Below are positions 26,563-35,706 of a stretch of 64,000 bases of DNA, in pieces. Source of the DNA: Vaginimicrobium propionicum (GTDB taxonomy: Bacteria > Actinomycetota > Actinomycetes > Propionibacteriales > Propionibacteriaceae); the NCBI RefSeq assembly GCF_900155645.1, contig NZ_LT706985.1:1178001-1242000 (forward strand). Reading direction: 5' to 3'. The translations under genes were made by a program, and so were the position numbers. The notes below the pieces were generated by a model. That model did not search any database. It was not told the DNA's origin and worked only from the letters and a program-made list of their open reading frames with translations. Numbering within the stretch: position 1 is the stretch's first letter; the number at the start of each line of letters is the position of its first letter.

Positions 26563-27204
26563 ATGGAACCGTCAGTCACCCCGCAACAGCGCCGCGACGC
26601 TCAAAGCCGCTTAATCGAATCCCACGCTAGAGGTGATTTAAGTGCGGCTGAACTCGAACGACGACTGGAACTCATCTGGACGGCTACCACTCAAACCGAG
26701 CTGGACGCCGCATCCGGCAGCGAATCGTTGGCTATCCCCCAATCTCCCAGCTGGCCGCTGGTGCAAGACTCATACGATTCTGACGCTCCCCTTCCGGTTA
26801 TTCGGCAGGCAGAGCCAGACGAGGTTGGCGATTCTTTTTCGCTATCAGTTTTTTCTGGTACTGATAAATCTGGGGATTGGGTCGTGGCGCCTAAACACAC
26901 TGCGGTGGCATGTTTTGGCGGGTCAGAGCTTGACCTTAGACAAGCTCACTTCCAAGGCAAAGACATAGAAATAGTTTGTTTAGCGTCTTTCGGTGGCGTT
27001 GACGTTATCGTCCCACCAGATATGAACGTTGAGGTCGCAGGCTTAGGGCTATTCGGTAGTTTTGAGTGGGAGAAGAAACACCACCCGCCGGCCACTAAAT
27101 CATTTAACCCTGATATGCCGAAAGTGCGCATAACCGGGTTAGTTCTTTTTGGTGAAGTTAATATTCACCGGCTCGACTACGGGGTTCCACTCACAGACAA
27201 CTAA
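26563..27204 (+). CDS. DUF1707 and LiaF-like C-terminal domain protein
   Basis: 213 residues. The N-terminal 50 residues (RRDAQSRLIESHARGDLSAAELERRLE) match the DUF1707 helical module common in actinobacteria. The C-terminal part (SVFSGTDKSGDWVVAPKHTAVACFGGSELDLRQAHF then FGGVDVIVPPDMNVEVAGLGLFG) is a beta-solenoid of the LiaF C-terminal type (DUF2154), linked in Firmicutes to cell-wall stress sensing. There is no membrane helix here. It lies 25 bp after the sigma partner gene in the same direction, so envelope stress is a reasonable context guess. Confidence 0.8.
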   Translation: MEPSVTPQQRRDAQSRLIESHARGDLSAAELERRLELIWTATTQTELDAASGSESLAIPQSPSWPLVQDSYDSDAPLPVIRQAEPDEVGDSFSLSVFSGTDKSGDWVVAPKHTAVACFGGSELDLRQAHFQGKDIEIVCLASFGGVDVIVPPDMNVEVAGLGLFGSFEWEKKHHPPATKSFNPDMPKVRITGLVLFGEVNIHRLDYGVPLTDN

Positions 27205-27243
27205 CAGTTAAGATTGCACGCAATGTGCTGGGCACCTGCGGGG

Positions 27244-27846
27244 TTAATCTTTTGCTACCCTACGGCCGCTGAAAGCCCGACCTAAGGTCACTTCGTCAGC
27301 GTATTCTAAATCGCCTCCGACTGGCAGGCCTGATGCCAGACGCGAAACTGTCAAGTTTGGCGTCTGACCTAGTAAGCGGGTCAAAAAAGTGGCTGTTGCT
27401 TCACCTTCAAGGTTCGGGTTGGTAGCCAAAATAACCTCGTTTACTGCCTCATCCGATAAGCGTTTCACCAGCTCAGCAATGTGTAAGTCGCCTGGGCCGC
27501 GCCCATCAATAGGACTAATCGACCCGCCAAGCACGTGGTACACCCCGCGGAACTCTCTGGTGCGCTCTATCGCAACTACATCTTTAGATTCTTCGACCAC
27601 ACAGATTTTTGATCTATCGCGACGCGGGTCGCGGCATACCCGACAAGTAGTCTCATCGGTGACGTTGAAGCATACTTGACAAAAGTGCACCTTCTGCTTG
27701 GCAACCATAAGCGCATTAGCTAACCGTTCAACATCAAGCTGCGGCTGGTCTAGTAGCCAGAAAGCAATGCGCTGGGCACTTTTGGGGCCGATACCCGGCA
27801 ACCTGCCCAACTCGTCGATGAGATCCTGAACTGGCCCGTCGTACAA
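27244..27846 (-). CDS. recR: Recombination protein RecR
   Basis: 200 residues. The helix-hairpin-helix [20 protein letters not shown] (13-32) is followed by a four-cysteine zinc site (C56, C59, C68, C71) and a Toprim domain ([30 protein letters not shown]). A C-terminal Walker-B-like segment follows. RecR acts with RecO and RecF to load RecA at gaps. It is last in the conserved dnaX-ybaB-recR cluster, with a 10-bp gap after ybaB. Confidence 0.95.
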   Translation of the reverse strand: MYDGPVQDLIDELGRLPGIGPKSAQRIAFWLLDQPQLDVERLANALMVAKQKVHFCQVCFNVTDETTCRVCRDPRRDRSKICVVEESKDVVAIERTREFRGVYHVLGGSISPIDGRGPGDLHIAELVKRLSDEAVNEVILATNPNLEGEATATFLTRLLGQTPNLTVSRLASGLPVGGDLEYADEVTLGRAFSGRRVAKD

Positions 27847-27856
27847 CTAAACCCCT

Positions 27857-28165
27857 CTACAAGCCCATGTCTTGAGCGGACGGGAAGATCGCGGCTGCTC
27901 GCTCGCTGCCTTTCGCAGCAGCGTCACGAACCGCGGCAACTATTAGGTCACTCAAGGCATCCAGGTCGTCTAAATCGACGGCTTCTGGGCTAATCTCTAA
28001 GCTAGTTAACTCGCCTTGGCCAGACACCACGGCTTTAACTAAGCCCCCACCAGCACTGCCGGTAAAGCTAGTGTTGGATAGCTCTTCTTGAGCCTGCTTT
28101 ATGCGAGTCTGCATTTCTTGCGCCTGCTCAAGCAGCGCATTCATATCGAAACCTTCGGGAATCAT
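27857..28165 (-). CDS. ybaB: YbaB/EbfC nucleoid-associated protein
   Basis: 102 residues: an N-terminal coiled helix (LLEQAQEMQTRIKQAQEELSNT), then the strand region GSAGGGLVKAVVSGQGELTSLEISPEAVD and a closing amphipathic helix (LSDLIVAAVRDA). This is the full-length YbaB/EbfC family, a dimeric DNA-binding protein. It lies between dnaX and recR, as in most bacteria. Confidence 0.93.
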   Translation of the reverse strand: MIPEGFDMNALLEQAQEMQTRIKQAQEELSNTSFTGSAGGGLVKAVVSGQGELTSLEISPEAVDLDDLDALSDLIVAAVRDAAAKGSERAAAIFPSAQDMGL

Positions 28166-28191
28166 TATCTTCCTTATCCAGTTAGCTAATG

Positions 28192-30336
28192 TTAAGAGTT
28201 TACCGGGGGTTGACTCTCATCTTGAATTAGACGTCCACCCAACCTATTTGTAATCAGTTTTTCCGCATTAGCGTCTGGATCATCTATTACCTCATCATCG
28301 CGGCTAACGCCTTCTTGTAATGGGGTATCTGACAAGCCAGCAGCCGTATCTGATAGCGGATTTTGGCTTGTCTGATCGGTGCCACCAGACCCGCCAACAA
28401 CAGTTTGGATATTAAGTTTTGCGCCTAATACTTTCACCAAACTCTGTTTCAACACCTCTATATTGCCGGGCGCACGAAATTGGCTCATTGTGCCAGAGTT
28501 CGCGAAAGCCAAAGTCAGATTGCCGCTTGCTAGGGCTGCTGGCTGAGCTGACTGGCTAATTAGCGCATGGGTAAACCGCCGCTGGTGTTTTAGTGCCTCT
28601 AAAACTTGCGGCCATACCCGCCGCACATCGGCAATGTCTAGATCAGATTTTATGCTTTCGGCTGGACGCTCCTGCTGAGCGAACGCCTGATCTTTGGGCT
28701 CACTAGGAGCCTGGCGAAGTTGGTCAACCGGAGGCCGACCGGCGGGACGCTGCCCCGCTGGCCGCTGCTGAGCAGGGCGTTGCCCGGCAGGACGTTGGGC
28801 TGGACGTTGCGCAGCGGGACGTTGTTTTTGCGGAGTTGAACGCTGACCATGAGCTGCCGGCTTAGCCGAAGTCTGGACGGTAACTGGTTGCTCTGCTGGG
28901 CGATTATCAGCAACAGTCTTGGTGTTGTCAGCAGAAGTGTTCGGCGCAACTAGCCGGTTTGCGGCCACCGGACTAGGTGTTTCGATAGTAGCCGGCATAT
29001 CCAGGCGTCTTTCTAATCGGTCTAGTCTGGCGTGCAGACCACGTCCGTCTAGATCTGCCACTGGCAACAAAACGCGGGAACAGATCAGTTCGAGGAAAAG
29101 TCTGGGGGCAGTGGTGCCACGCATTTGGGCCAGCCCAGCGGCGATAACCTCCCCAGCGCGAGTAAGCTCGCCTGACCCCAGCGCAGCGGCTTGGGATTTT
29201 AACCGTTCGGCTTGGTCAGCCGACACGTCGATTAGCCCCGATTCGATGGCGTCCGGGACTTGGGCAACGATCACCAGGTCACGAACCCGCTGCAGCATGT
29301 CCTCGCCGAATCTACGCGGATCTTGACCAATTTCGATTACCTTGTCAATGGTTGAAAAGACCCCTTTGCCATCCCCGGCAGCGAACGCGTCGATAATCTC
29401 GTCTAAGAGCGCGTCCGGGGTGTAGCCAAGCAGGGAGACAGCTTGGTGATAGCTAACCGATAGCTCGTCACCATCATTAGCGGCAGCACCCAATAGCTGA
29501 TCTAGGACGGATAAGCTGTCACGCACAGAGCCGCCCCCGGCACGCACCACCAAAGCCAGCACGCCTTGATCCGCTTTCACTTTTTCTTTGGCGCAAATAT
29601 CGGCTAGATAGGCGGTTAAAGTTTTCGGTGGCACAAGCCTGAACGGGTAGTGGTGAGTGCGCGATCGGATTGTAGAAATTACCTTGTCAGGTTCGGTAGT
29701 AGCGAAAATGAATTTGACGTGCTCAGGTGGTTCTTCAACGAGCTTTAACAAGGCGTTGAAACCTTGTGGAGTCACCATGTGAGCTTCGTCAATAATGTAA
29801 ATCTTGTAGCGGTTAGCTACTGGCGCAAAGAAGGCTCGCTCCCGTAAGTCACGTGCATCATCAACGCCGCCATGCGAGGCCGCATCAATCTCAATAACGT
29901 CGATGGATCCTGGCCCGCCGGTAGCTAAATCTTTACACGACTGGCACTGACCGCAAGGGTTTGATGTTGGCCCGTTTTCGCAGTTGAGACAGCGAGCAAG
30001 AATTCTGGCTGAGGTAGTTTTGCCGCAACCACGCGGACCAGAGAACAGGTAGGCGTGGTGAACCTTGTTGTTATCTATCGCACGCATTAACGGAACAGTG
30101 ACATGTTCTTGACCGATCACCTGCGCGAATGTGTCAGGACGATAGCGCCGGTAGAGCGCCAGCGGGGCGTCGTCGGTTTCTGCCCCTGCTGATTCGTTTT
30201 TGGGGTCAGCAGACTGACCTGGCTTCGGCGTCTCATCTTGGGCATCGAAGAGCCCAGGCCCCTCCTGGGTATAACCCTCATCACCCAGCTCATCGGTCTG
30301 CAAATCGTATTCCGGGTCTAGTTCGGGATCAATCAC
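28192..30336 (-). CDS. dnaX: DNA polymerase III subunits gamma/tau
   Basis: 714 residues from a GTG at 30336. The AAA+ domain starts near residue 60, with Walker A GPRGCGKTT (100-108), zinc-module cysteines C116, C119, C128, C131 and C134, and DEAH-type Walker B (IIDEAHM). A long linker (about residues 455-545) is low complexity, with RPAGQ/RPAQ repeats, and is followed by a tau-like C-terminal domain that would bind the polymerase alpha subunit. The first 55 residues are an acidic extension outside the usual family start, so the true start could lie further in. It is the clamp-loader ATPase. Confidence 0.93.
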   Translation of the reverse strand: MIDPELDPEYDLQTDELGDEGYTQEGPGLFDAQDETPKPGQSADPKNESAGAETDDAPLALYRRYRPDTFAQVIGQEHVTVPLMRAIDNNKVHHAYLFSGPRGCGKTTSARILARCLNCENGPTSNPCGQCQSCKDLATGGPGSIDVIEIDAASHGGVDDARDLRERAFFAPVANRYKIYIIDEAHMVTPQGFNALLKLVEEPPEHVKFIFATTEPDKVISTIRSRTHHYPFRLVPPKTLTAYLADICAKEKVKADQGVLALVVRAGGGSVRDSLSVLDQLLGAAANDGDELSVSYHQAVSLLGYTPDALLDEIIDAFAAGDGKGVFSTIDKVIEIGQDPRRFGEDMLQRVRDLVIVAQVPDAIESGLIDVSADQAERLKSQAAALGSGELTRAGEVIAAGLAQMRGTTAPRLFLELICSRVLLPVADLDGRGLHARLDRLERRLDMPATIETPSPVAANRLVAPNTSADNTKTVADNRPAEQPVTVQTSAKPAAHGQRSTPQKQRPAAQRPAQRPAGQRPAQQRPAGQRPAGRPPVDQLRQAPSEPKDQAFAQQERPAESIKSDLDIADVRRVWPQVLEALKHQRRFTHALISQSAQPAALASGNLTLAFANSGTMSQFRAPGNIEVLKQSLVKVLGAKLNIQTVVGGSGGTDQTSQNPLSDTAAGLSDTPLQEGVSRDDEVIDDPDANAEKLITNRLGGRLIQDESQPPVNS

Positions 30337-30379
30337 GAAAGCCAGCTTAGAGCCACCCTGAGACAGTTTTCACAAAAAA

Positions 30380-30471
30380 GGGGTTCTCCACGCACCCGGT
30401 AGAGCCCACTTGCCCTTGCTGCCTTCCGACCCTGGGGGAGTTAGGTGAGGTGCCGCCGCGCGGAGAACCTT
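30380..30471 (-). ncRNA. ffs: Signal recognition particle RNA (small bacterial type)
   Basis: On the minus strand the ends GGTTCTCC and GGAGAACC pair, and the interior contains the SRP tetraloop/symmetric-loop core GGTCGGAAGGCAGCAAGG (helix 8, bound by Ffh). Six T residues follow (30379-30374) as terminator. The length of about 92 nt is right for the 4.5S-type RNA, and location just upstream of dnaX is a common arrangement. Boundaries are accurate to a few bases. Confidence 0.93.
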
Positions 30472-30478
30472 ATAAAGA

Positions 30479-30529
30479 AGCATAGCGCAGATGGCTATTT
30501 GGCGCCCATCTAGATAAATCGGCTATGCT
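30479..30529. promoter_or_regulatory. Mirrored divergent -10 elements for ffs and tRNA-Ser
   Basis: AGCATAGC (30479-30486) and GCTATGCT (30522-30529) are an exact inverted pair. Each supplies a TATGCT -10 hexamer, one facing ffs and one facing tRNA-Ser, at the right distance from both RNA starts. TTGGCG at 30499-30504 is a weak -35 for the tRNA side. Promoter activity is inferred. Confidence 0.5.
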
Positions 30530-30536
30530 AGCCAGC

Positions 30537-30624
30537 GGAGGATTCGCCTAGAGGCCTATGGCGCTCGCTTGGAAAGCGGGTTGGGTTCACGCCCTCACGA
30601 GTTCGAATCTCGTATCCTCCGCCA
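30537..30624 (+). tRNA. tRNA-Ser (anticodon GGA)
   Basis: The acceptor GGAGGAT (30537-30543) pairs with ATCCTCC (30614-30620), with discriminator G and encoded CCA (30622-30624). The anticodon loop TTGGAAA gives GGA. A long variable arm is present, as required for tRNA-Ser, and the T arm is GAGTTCGAATCTC. Confidence 0.95.
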
Positions 30625-30629
30625 CTTTG

Positions 30630-30676
30630 CACCAAGTTGTTGGCCACTTTATGAGCGGTCAGCCAACAACTTGGTG
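30630..30676 (+). terminator. Perfect 15-bp inverted repeat after tRNA-Ser
   Basis: CACCAAGTTGTTGGC (30630-30644) pairs perfectly with GCCAACAACTTGGTG (30662-30676) across a 17-nt loop, five bases after the tRNA CCA end. There is no T-run afterwards, so termination is possible but not certain. The remaining bases to 30813 show nothing else. Confidence 0.5.
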
Positions 30677-30813
30677 AACAGGGTCGCGGATAGCATTGCA
30701 AAACCAACCCCTAGGTAGCAGCAAATAAGGCGAACAATCTCACGTTGGCAACAATTTAACTTGGCAGGGCGTTGCGGAACCTTTGTGAGCCTTATGCCAG
30801 ATATTGTCCAGCT

Positions 30814-32370
30814 ATGTTCACCCGTGAAAATGAGCGGTTCAGCCAATCCATCAAAACACCCAGTTACGCCAATCATCACGACTTGAATCAGTGGGGAAAA
30901 TTTGAGAGCCGAGCCAAAGATTGGCGCAACGGCGCTCTCGTCTATCAAATCATTGTCGACAGGTTTGTTCCCTCCCCCAATTTGGACGACAAACTCGATC
31001 TCTATCCAGCGCCAAAGAAACTACGTTCATGGGATGAGTTACCCGCTCACGGTCACTATCTTCGCGACTACGAAGTGTGGAGCCACGAGCTAGATTTCTT
31101 TGGCGGCGACTTGGCTAGTACCCACTCCCGTCTGGACTACCTGAAATATCTAGGCGCAGACGTTTTGTACCTGTGCCCTATTAACCCAGCATGGACGAAT
31201 CACGGTTACGACGCCACTGACCACCGAGGAGTGCGGCGCGAATACGGCACCGAAGAAGATCTAACAGCCCTAGCCAAAGACCTACACGATAATGGTATGA
31301 GGTTAGTGCTTGATGGGGTGTTCAACCATATTGGACGTCAAAGCCCGATCTTCCAAGAGGCTATAAATAACCCGCAAAGCCCGTATCGCTCTTGGTTCGA
31401 TATCGTGGATGGCCAAGCCCGCGGATGGGCGAACGTCAAGAATTTGCCGGAATTAGTGCTCGAAAATCAGCAGGTTGCCGATTATCTATGGCAGGCTCCG
31501 GACTCAGTAGTACGTTCTTGGCTGCGCGCCGGAGTCGATGGTTGGCGTCTAGATGTCTCATATGAAATCGGCATGACACTACTAGGGAAAATCACTCAGG
31601 CGGCCCACTTGGAGAAACCAAACTCCCTCGTACTGGGTGAGATGCCTAACTATCCTGCGAATTGGTTCCCCGAATTGGACGGCGTGCTTAACTTCCCGCT
31701 GCGCGAAATCCTAATAAACATGGTCAACCATCAGATCTCCGCGCCGCATGCAGCAAGAATGTTGACCAGACTCATAGCAGACGCCAACTTCGAGCACCTC
31801 TTAAAGTCTTGGAATTATTTGGACAACCATGACACTGCTCGCATTACAGACACCGTGCCCGATGAGCACGCCCGCAAACTCGCCGCAACCTTGATGTTTA
31901 CTCTGCCAGGTTCAATGAATATCTATTACGGCTCCGAGATTGGCATGAGCGGCGGCGATGAACCAGCCTGCCGGGCACCTATGCGTTGGGATTGGGTGAA
32001 TGAGGAGAATAAAACTCTAGAGTTTTTCCGCAAGCTCATTCAGCTTCGCAAAACTCATCGCGCGTTACGTATTGGCGATATTTCTTGGCTGGAAACTGAG
32101 CAGTTGTTCGGTTTTGAACGACTTACCGACCAGGTGGAGGATAGCGTCATAGTCTTAGCCAACCCGAGCGAAAAAGAAATCACCGAATCGGTGATGATAC
32201 CCGACTCTAAACTTATGGATTTACGCCCACTAACAGATCTATTCACTGGACGCCAAGCAACCATGTACCGCTCTCTGCTTCGTGTGACGCTAGCACCCCA
32301 AGAAGTGCTGGTAATGACGCCAGACACCGCTCCGGTAGCCGGTTACACCCCATATAAGCGTGTTCAGTAG
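30814..32370 (+). CDS. GH13 alpha-glucanohydrolase (cyclomaltodextrinase/neopullulanase-like)
   Basis: 518 residues from the ATG at 30814; an upstream frame to 30772 is less likely. The alpha-amylase catalytic triad is intact: nucleophile Asp247 in DGWRLDVS, acid/base Glu276 in LGEMPNY, and transition-state Asp340 in LDNHDTAR. VLDGVFNHIG supplies conserved region I, and IYYGSEIGMSGGDEP closes the barrel. There is no signal peptide, so it acts in the cytoplasm on imported maltodextrin or on glycogen-derived oligosaccharides. It lacks the long N-terminal domain of classical neopullulanases. It stands alone and converges on the channel gene. Confidence 0.88.
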   Translation: MFTRENERFSQSIKTPSYANHHDLNQWGKFESRAKDWRNGALVYQIIVDRFVPSPNLDDKLDLYPAPKKLRSWDELPAHGHYLRDYEVWSHELDFFGGDLASTHSRLDYLKYLGADVLYLCPINPAWTNHGYDATDHRGVRREYGTEEDLTALAKDLHDNGMRLVLDGVFNHIGRQSPIFQEAINNPQSPYRSWFDIVDGQARGWANVKNLPELVLENQQVADYLWQAPDSVVRSWLRAGVDGWRLDVSYEIGMTLLGKITQAAHLEKPNSLVLGEMPNYPANWFPELDGVLNFPLREILINMVNHQISAPHAARMLTRLIADANFEHLLKSWNYLDNHDTARITDTVPDEHARKLAATLMFTLPGSMNIYYGSEIGMSGGDEPACRAPMRWDWVNEENKTLEFFRKLIQLRKTHRALRIGDISWLETEQLFGFERLTDQVEDSVIVLANPSEKEITESVMIPDSKLMDLRPLTDLFTGRQATMYRSLLRVTLAPQEVLVMTPDTAPVAGYTPYKRVQ

Positions 32371-32379
32371 CTAAAAAAC

Positions 32380-34407
32380 CTATTTAGTAGCGGCTTCCTC
32401 GTTATTGGCGCCCTTGGAAACCTGATCGTCGTCATCCCCTGAAGGCTGGATGTTGTCCGAGTCATTGATCGGTTCGTCACTATCCTCAGGGGCATCTGTG
32501 GCCGGGACGTCCTCGACCACAGATTGCTCAATCGTTGGTTCCGCTTCGTCTGCTGGCTCATCGGCAGGTTTAGACTCATCGTCAGCAACGACGTCTAAAT
32601 CCTCTGTGGCTAGGTCTTCTTCAACATCCACAGTTAGGTCAGGCAGGTCAAAACCCGTAGCCGGGCGCGCCTTTCGCTTGGCTGTGGTGCGCACCAGTTT
32701 GCCCCATAGCCAACCCGTCTGGCTTTGCTCACCTGTTTGGATATATTGCAAGAAATTGATATTTCGTAGCGCAAGCTCGGCTTCATACATGGCGTGCGGA
32801 GAGCTAGCTATTAGCACTCGATCCCCCGACTGCAATTCATAGTCGTAGTCGGGTAGCAGCTCATTGGAATTACCACGCCTGACCAACAGCACCATGGCAT
32901 CTAGCATTTTCGACCTATCATGCGGGTCAGTCACCAAGTGACGTACCCGAAAGGCTTGCCCACGCTGCATAGTTTCAAATACTGCTGGGGTACGCCGATT
33001 CGAGATCATTAAATCCCACACTTCTGGGATGCGACCCTCATCAAGACTCGCCAGCACCTCGGTCAGCTGGCGACAATTCGCCTCAGAAAGCTGCGGCACA
33101 TAGCGTAAGAATCTGCTTAGCAACGGCGTGGTTATTCTGGCTAAGAATTCTTGGGCAACTATCCGGCTAGGTTCCATCACCACATTGGTGGCAAAAGCCT
33201 CAAATAATGGTGCGTTCGCTGGCACATTTTGCCTAGCTACTATGAACAAATCGTGGCGTAGTGAGCGAGCCGTCACACCAATAGCTAAATTTTTGGTGTC
33301 GGATCCATTGGCCGCCACCAAACCCACCGCATGATCAAGACCAGCGGCAAGCAAATCCTCGCTATTGGAGCCGGTACCATCAACATCAACACCACCCTCT
33401 TGGTAAAACTGATGATCAATGACAGTTACCGTGACGCCGGCGGCACGTAAACTCTCAGTCATCTCACGACCAAACCGACCATAACCGCATACAATCCAGT
33501 GACCTTGCGGCGGGTGATGGACGCGACCGATCGGGTCACCAGGCAACCCGGTCAAGGTGGTACGCAGTCGATAGCGTTCTGGGGTCGAAATAGCCGCCGC
33601 CAGATTCCCGCTGAAACGTTCAAACGGGTTTATCACTAAATCGCCACCAAATACCCCAAGGTGCGTTTCCGTTTCGGTATCCCGAATCCTAGCTAGGACG
33701 GCAACCTTTGGCGCGAGCAGCCGGACAGTAACAGCAATTGCTTGGTTAGTCACGTCCTCTTCTGCCAGAGCCACTACCCCACGGCAATAAGGGCTCAGCA
33801 ACCCTGCGGAAACTAGCACGCTTGGCTGTGCGGCATCTGCTGAACGCATCGGTGCTTCACCCGCGAACTCTTCCAAGACCATTCGCGAAACCCTGGACTC
33901 TTCTTTCTCGATGACAACAAATCGCAGATTTAAGTGGTCAAGGCCTTGCATTACCAACACGCCAGTTTCACCGGCTCCGCACACGATATAGAAAGGTTCG
34001 CGGATACTTCGAACTTGTCTAGCAAATCTTGCTGAACGCAGAGTTTCTGAAAATGCCTTGTCTTGGAGCATGCCGATAATTGCGAACAGTGAATACGTCC
34101 AACTAGCGACCGTAACAATGACGGTGACAACCATCCACATTCGCTGGGCAGTGCTGAATGGCTGCGGAATCTCCCCCAAACCTAAGGTTGTACCGGTGTA
34201 GACAACCACATAAAAAGCGTCGAAGGGGGACATCGGGTCAGTGCGGTTTCCGTATTCATCAGCGCCAGGTATCAAGGCAAACCCGGCAGTGCTTAACGAA
34301 AAAGCGACAATAATCAGCAGCAGCGGAAACCGCATCCGCCGCATGACTAGGAAGAAGACATCAGAGAAAACGCCGAAATGACGTTCATCCCATGAAAGCG
34401 TACTCAT
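32380..34407 (-). CDS. Ion-channel protein with two RCK/TrkA-N domains
   Basis: 675 residues. Two membrane helices (about 26-48 and 88-112) flank a pore loop. The pore-loop filter reads TGTTLGLGEIP, not the TVGYGD of canonical potassium channels. Two NAD-binding TrkA-N domains follow (IVCGAGETGVLVMQGL and IVCGYGRFGREMTESL), each with a C-terminal domain, and an acidic Asp/Glu-rich tail of about 90 residues ends the protein. This is the Castor/Pollux-like or double-RCK layout. The unusual filter leaves ion choice open. The gene is coupled to a small upstream membrane protein through an ATGA overlap. Confidence 0.8.
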   Translation of the reverse strand: MSTLSWDERHFGVFSDVFFLVMRRMRFPLLLIIVAFSLSTAGFALIPGADEYGNRTDPMSPFDAFYVVVYTGTTLGLGEIPQPFSTAQRMWMVVTVIVTVASWTYSLFAIIGMLQDKAFSETLRSARFARQVRSIREPFYIVCGAGETGVLVMQGLDHLNLRFVVIEKEESRVSRMVLEEFAGEAPMRSADAAQPSVLVSAGLLSPYCRGVVALAEEDVTNQAIAVTVRLLAPKVAVLARIRDTETETHLGVFGGDLVINPFERFSGNLAAAISTPERYRLRTTLTGLPGDPIGRVHHPPQGHWIVCGYGRFGREMTESLRAAGVTVTVIDHQFYQEGGVDVDGTGSNSEDLLAAGLDHAVGLVAANGSDTKNLAIGVTARSLRHDLFIVARQNVPANAPLFEAFATNVVMEPSRIVAQEFLARITTPLLSRFLRYVPQLSEANCRQLTEVLASLDEGRIPEVWDLMISNRRTPAVFETMQRGQAFRVRHLVTDPHDRSKMLDAMVLLVRRGNSNELLPDYDYELQSGDRVLIASSPHAMYEAELALRNINFLQYIQTGEQSQTGWLWGKLVRTTAKRKARPATGFDLPDLTVDVEEDLATEDLDVVADDESKPADEPADEAEPTIEQSVVEDVPATDAPEDSDEPINDSDNIQPSGDDDDQVSKGANNEEAATK

Positions 34408-34787
34408 CGGCGCGACTGCAAAATTTCGCTGACCAACAGAACTACAGACAAGATATTAGCTAGCAGCGCACCGCCAGACATCGAAACAATGACCGACATA
34501 TCATTTTCGGTAATCCCTGTTGCAGTAGTTTGAGAAGCGAGCACCCAAACGCCTGCCGCAACTATCAACTGCAAATCAGCAACCAAACTCGTTGCCAAAT
34601 GGACGGCACCAAGCTGGGTGCGGTCACCGAATTTTAAGACGGTAGCTATCAGGCTAACTATCACTGCAGCCAGCAACTCCACGCCATTGTGCGAAGTCGG
34701 ATCCGTCAGCGGACCAAGGAAGAACCCAAAGTTCAATGCGGCAGCAAGGGTGATGAAGAACCCAAAAATAACCTTTTCTAGATTCAT
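34404..34787 (-). CDS. Small four-helix membrane protein, channel-operon partner
   Basis: 127 residues from the ATG at 34787, chosen for the AGGAG five bases upstream. Four hydrophobic segments are seen (about 3-24, 35-54, 65-85, 97-122). It has no motif I recognise. Its stop overlaps the start of the double-RCK channel gene by four bases (ATGA), so the two are translated together. A role in assembly or regulation of that channel is inferred from coupling alone. Confidence 0.65.
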   Translation of the reverse strand: MNLEKVIFGFFITLAAALNFGFFLGPLTDPTSHNGVELLAAVIVSLIATVLKFGDRTQLGAVHLATSLVADLQLIVAAGVWVLASQTTATGITENDMSVIVSMSGGALLANILSVVLLVSEILQSRR

Positions 34788-34899
34788 TTCGCTCCTAATC
34801 AAAGTTGCCAGTCACAATACCGACATAATTGACAGCCTGTTGAAAAACAATCTAGCCCCACACTGTGACAAGTTAGAAGCATACGCATACCGTTGAGGC

Positions 34900-35535
34900 A
34901 TGAGTTTAGCTACCACAGAGCGAGCCAGCCTTGCCCAGACGTTACACGCCCTAGGCCCTGACGCCCCAACTTTGTGCACAGGTTGGGACACTTTTGACCT
35001 CGTCACCCACATGTGGTTACGCGAGAACGAACCTTTAACGGCCTTAGGAATGTTCTTCCCACCGCTTTCGACCCGCACGAGACGCAGAATGGCAGAAGTT
35101 AAAGCTAGTGAAGATTTCGACGATTTAGTGGATAAATTCGCTGCCGGGCCAGCAGGAATATTCAGATTCGCCAAGATCGACGAAATCGCCAATTCACTTG
35201 AATATTTCGTCCATCACGAAGATGTGCGCCGCGGTAAAGAACCAAAGAACCCTCGGATACTCAGCGCTCAAGCCGACGAAACACTTTGGAACTGGGCAAA
35301 ACGCCTAGCCAAGACACGGTTAGCTAAATCAGCACATGGCATCGTAATAACGCGCACCGGGTCGAAACCAGGAGCGCAACAAGTTGTCTCGACGGGCGCG
35401 GAAATCGTCGAAATCATTGGCGAGCCTGGCGAATTAGTGTTGTGGCTTTATGGCCGCAAATCAGCCGCCAGACTGAACTTTGCTGGCAAACATGAGCCGG
35501 TTAAAGCCGTCCAAGAGCTAAAACTAACCGTCTAA
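34900..35535 (+). CDS. TIGR03085-family protein (DinB/mycothiol-dependent isomerase-like fold)
   Basis: 211 residues. The N-terminal half (LCTGWDTFDLVTHMWLRENEP, with a metal-ligand-type histidine, and later SLEYFVHHEDVRRG) matches the TIGR03085 metal-binding family, an actinobacterial relative of mycothiol-dependent maleylpyruvate isomerase. The presumed metal histidines lie at THMW and VHHED. Substrate is unknown. It is divergent from the channel operon, with a 112-bp promoter gap. Confidence 0.82.
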   Translation: MSLATTERASLAQTLHALGPDAPTLCTGWDTFDLVTHMWLRENEPLTALGMFFPPLSTRTRRRMAEVKASEDFDDLVDKFAAGPAGIFRFAKIDEIANSLEYFVHHEDVRRGKEPKNPRILSAQADETLWNWAKRLAKTRLAKSAHGIVITRTGSKPGAQQVVSTGAEIVEIIGEPGELVLWLYGRKSAARLNFAGKHEPVKAVQELKLTV

Positions 35536-35706
35536 CCAGTTGCACAAGTTGCCAAATTCTGTGGATAACTCTGTGTAAAAGCTGTCAATAAATTTATTTC
35601 GTTTGTGGAAACATTGTGGGACACGCCGAGTCAAAAAAATTTCTTTTATCTCCCGTTGCGCCCAAACAGAGTTAAGACCAAGATGGTCAGTGCGTTCAAA
35701 CATCGC

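Noticed and set aside
35540-35640. DnaA-box-like sites (TGTGGATAAC and TGTGGAAAC), possible origin
   Set aside because: No dnaA, dnaN, rpmH or AT-rich unwinding region is nearby; scattered boxes occur by chance or for regulation.
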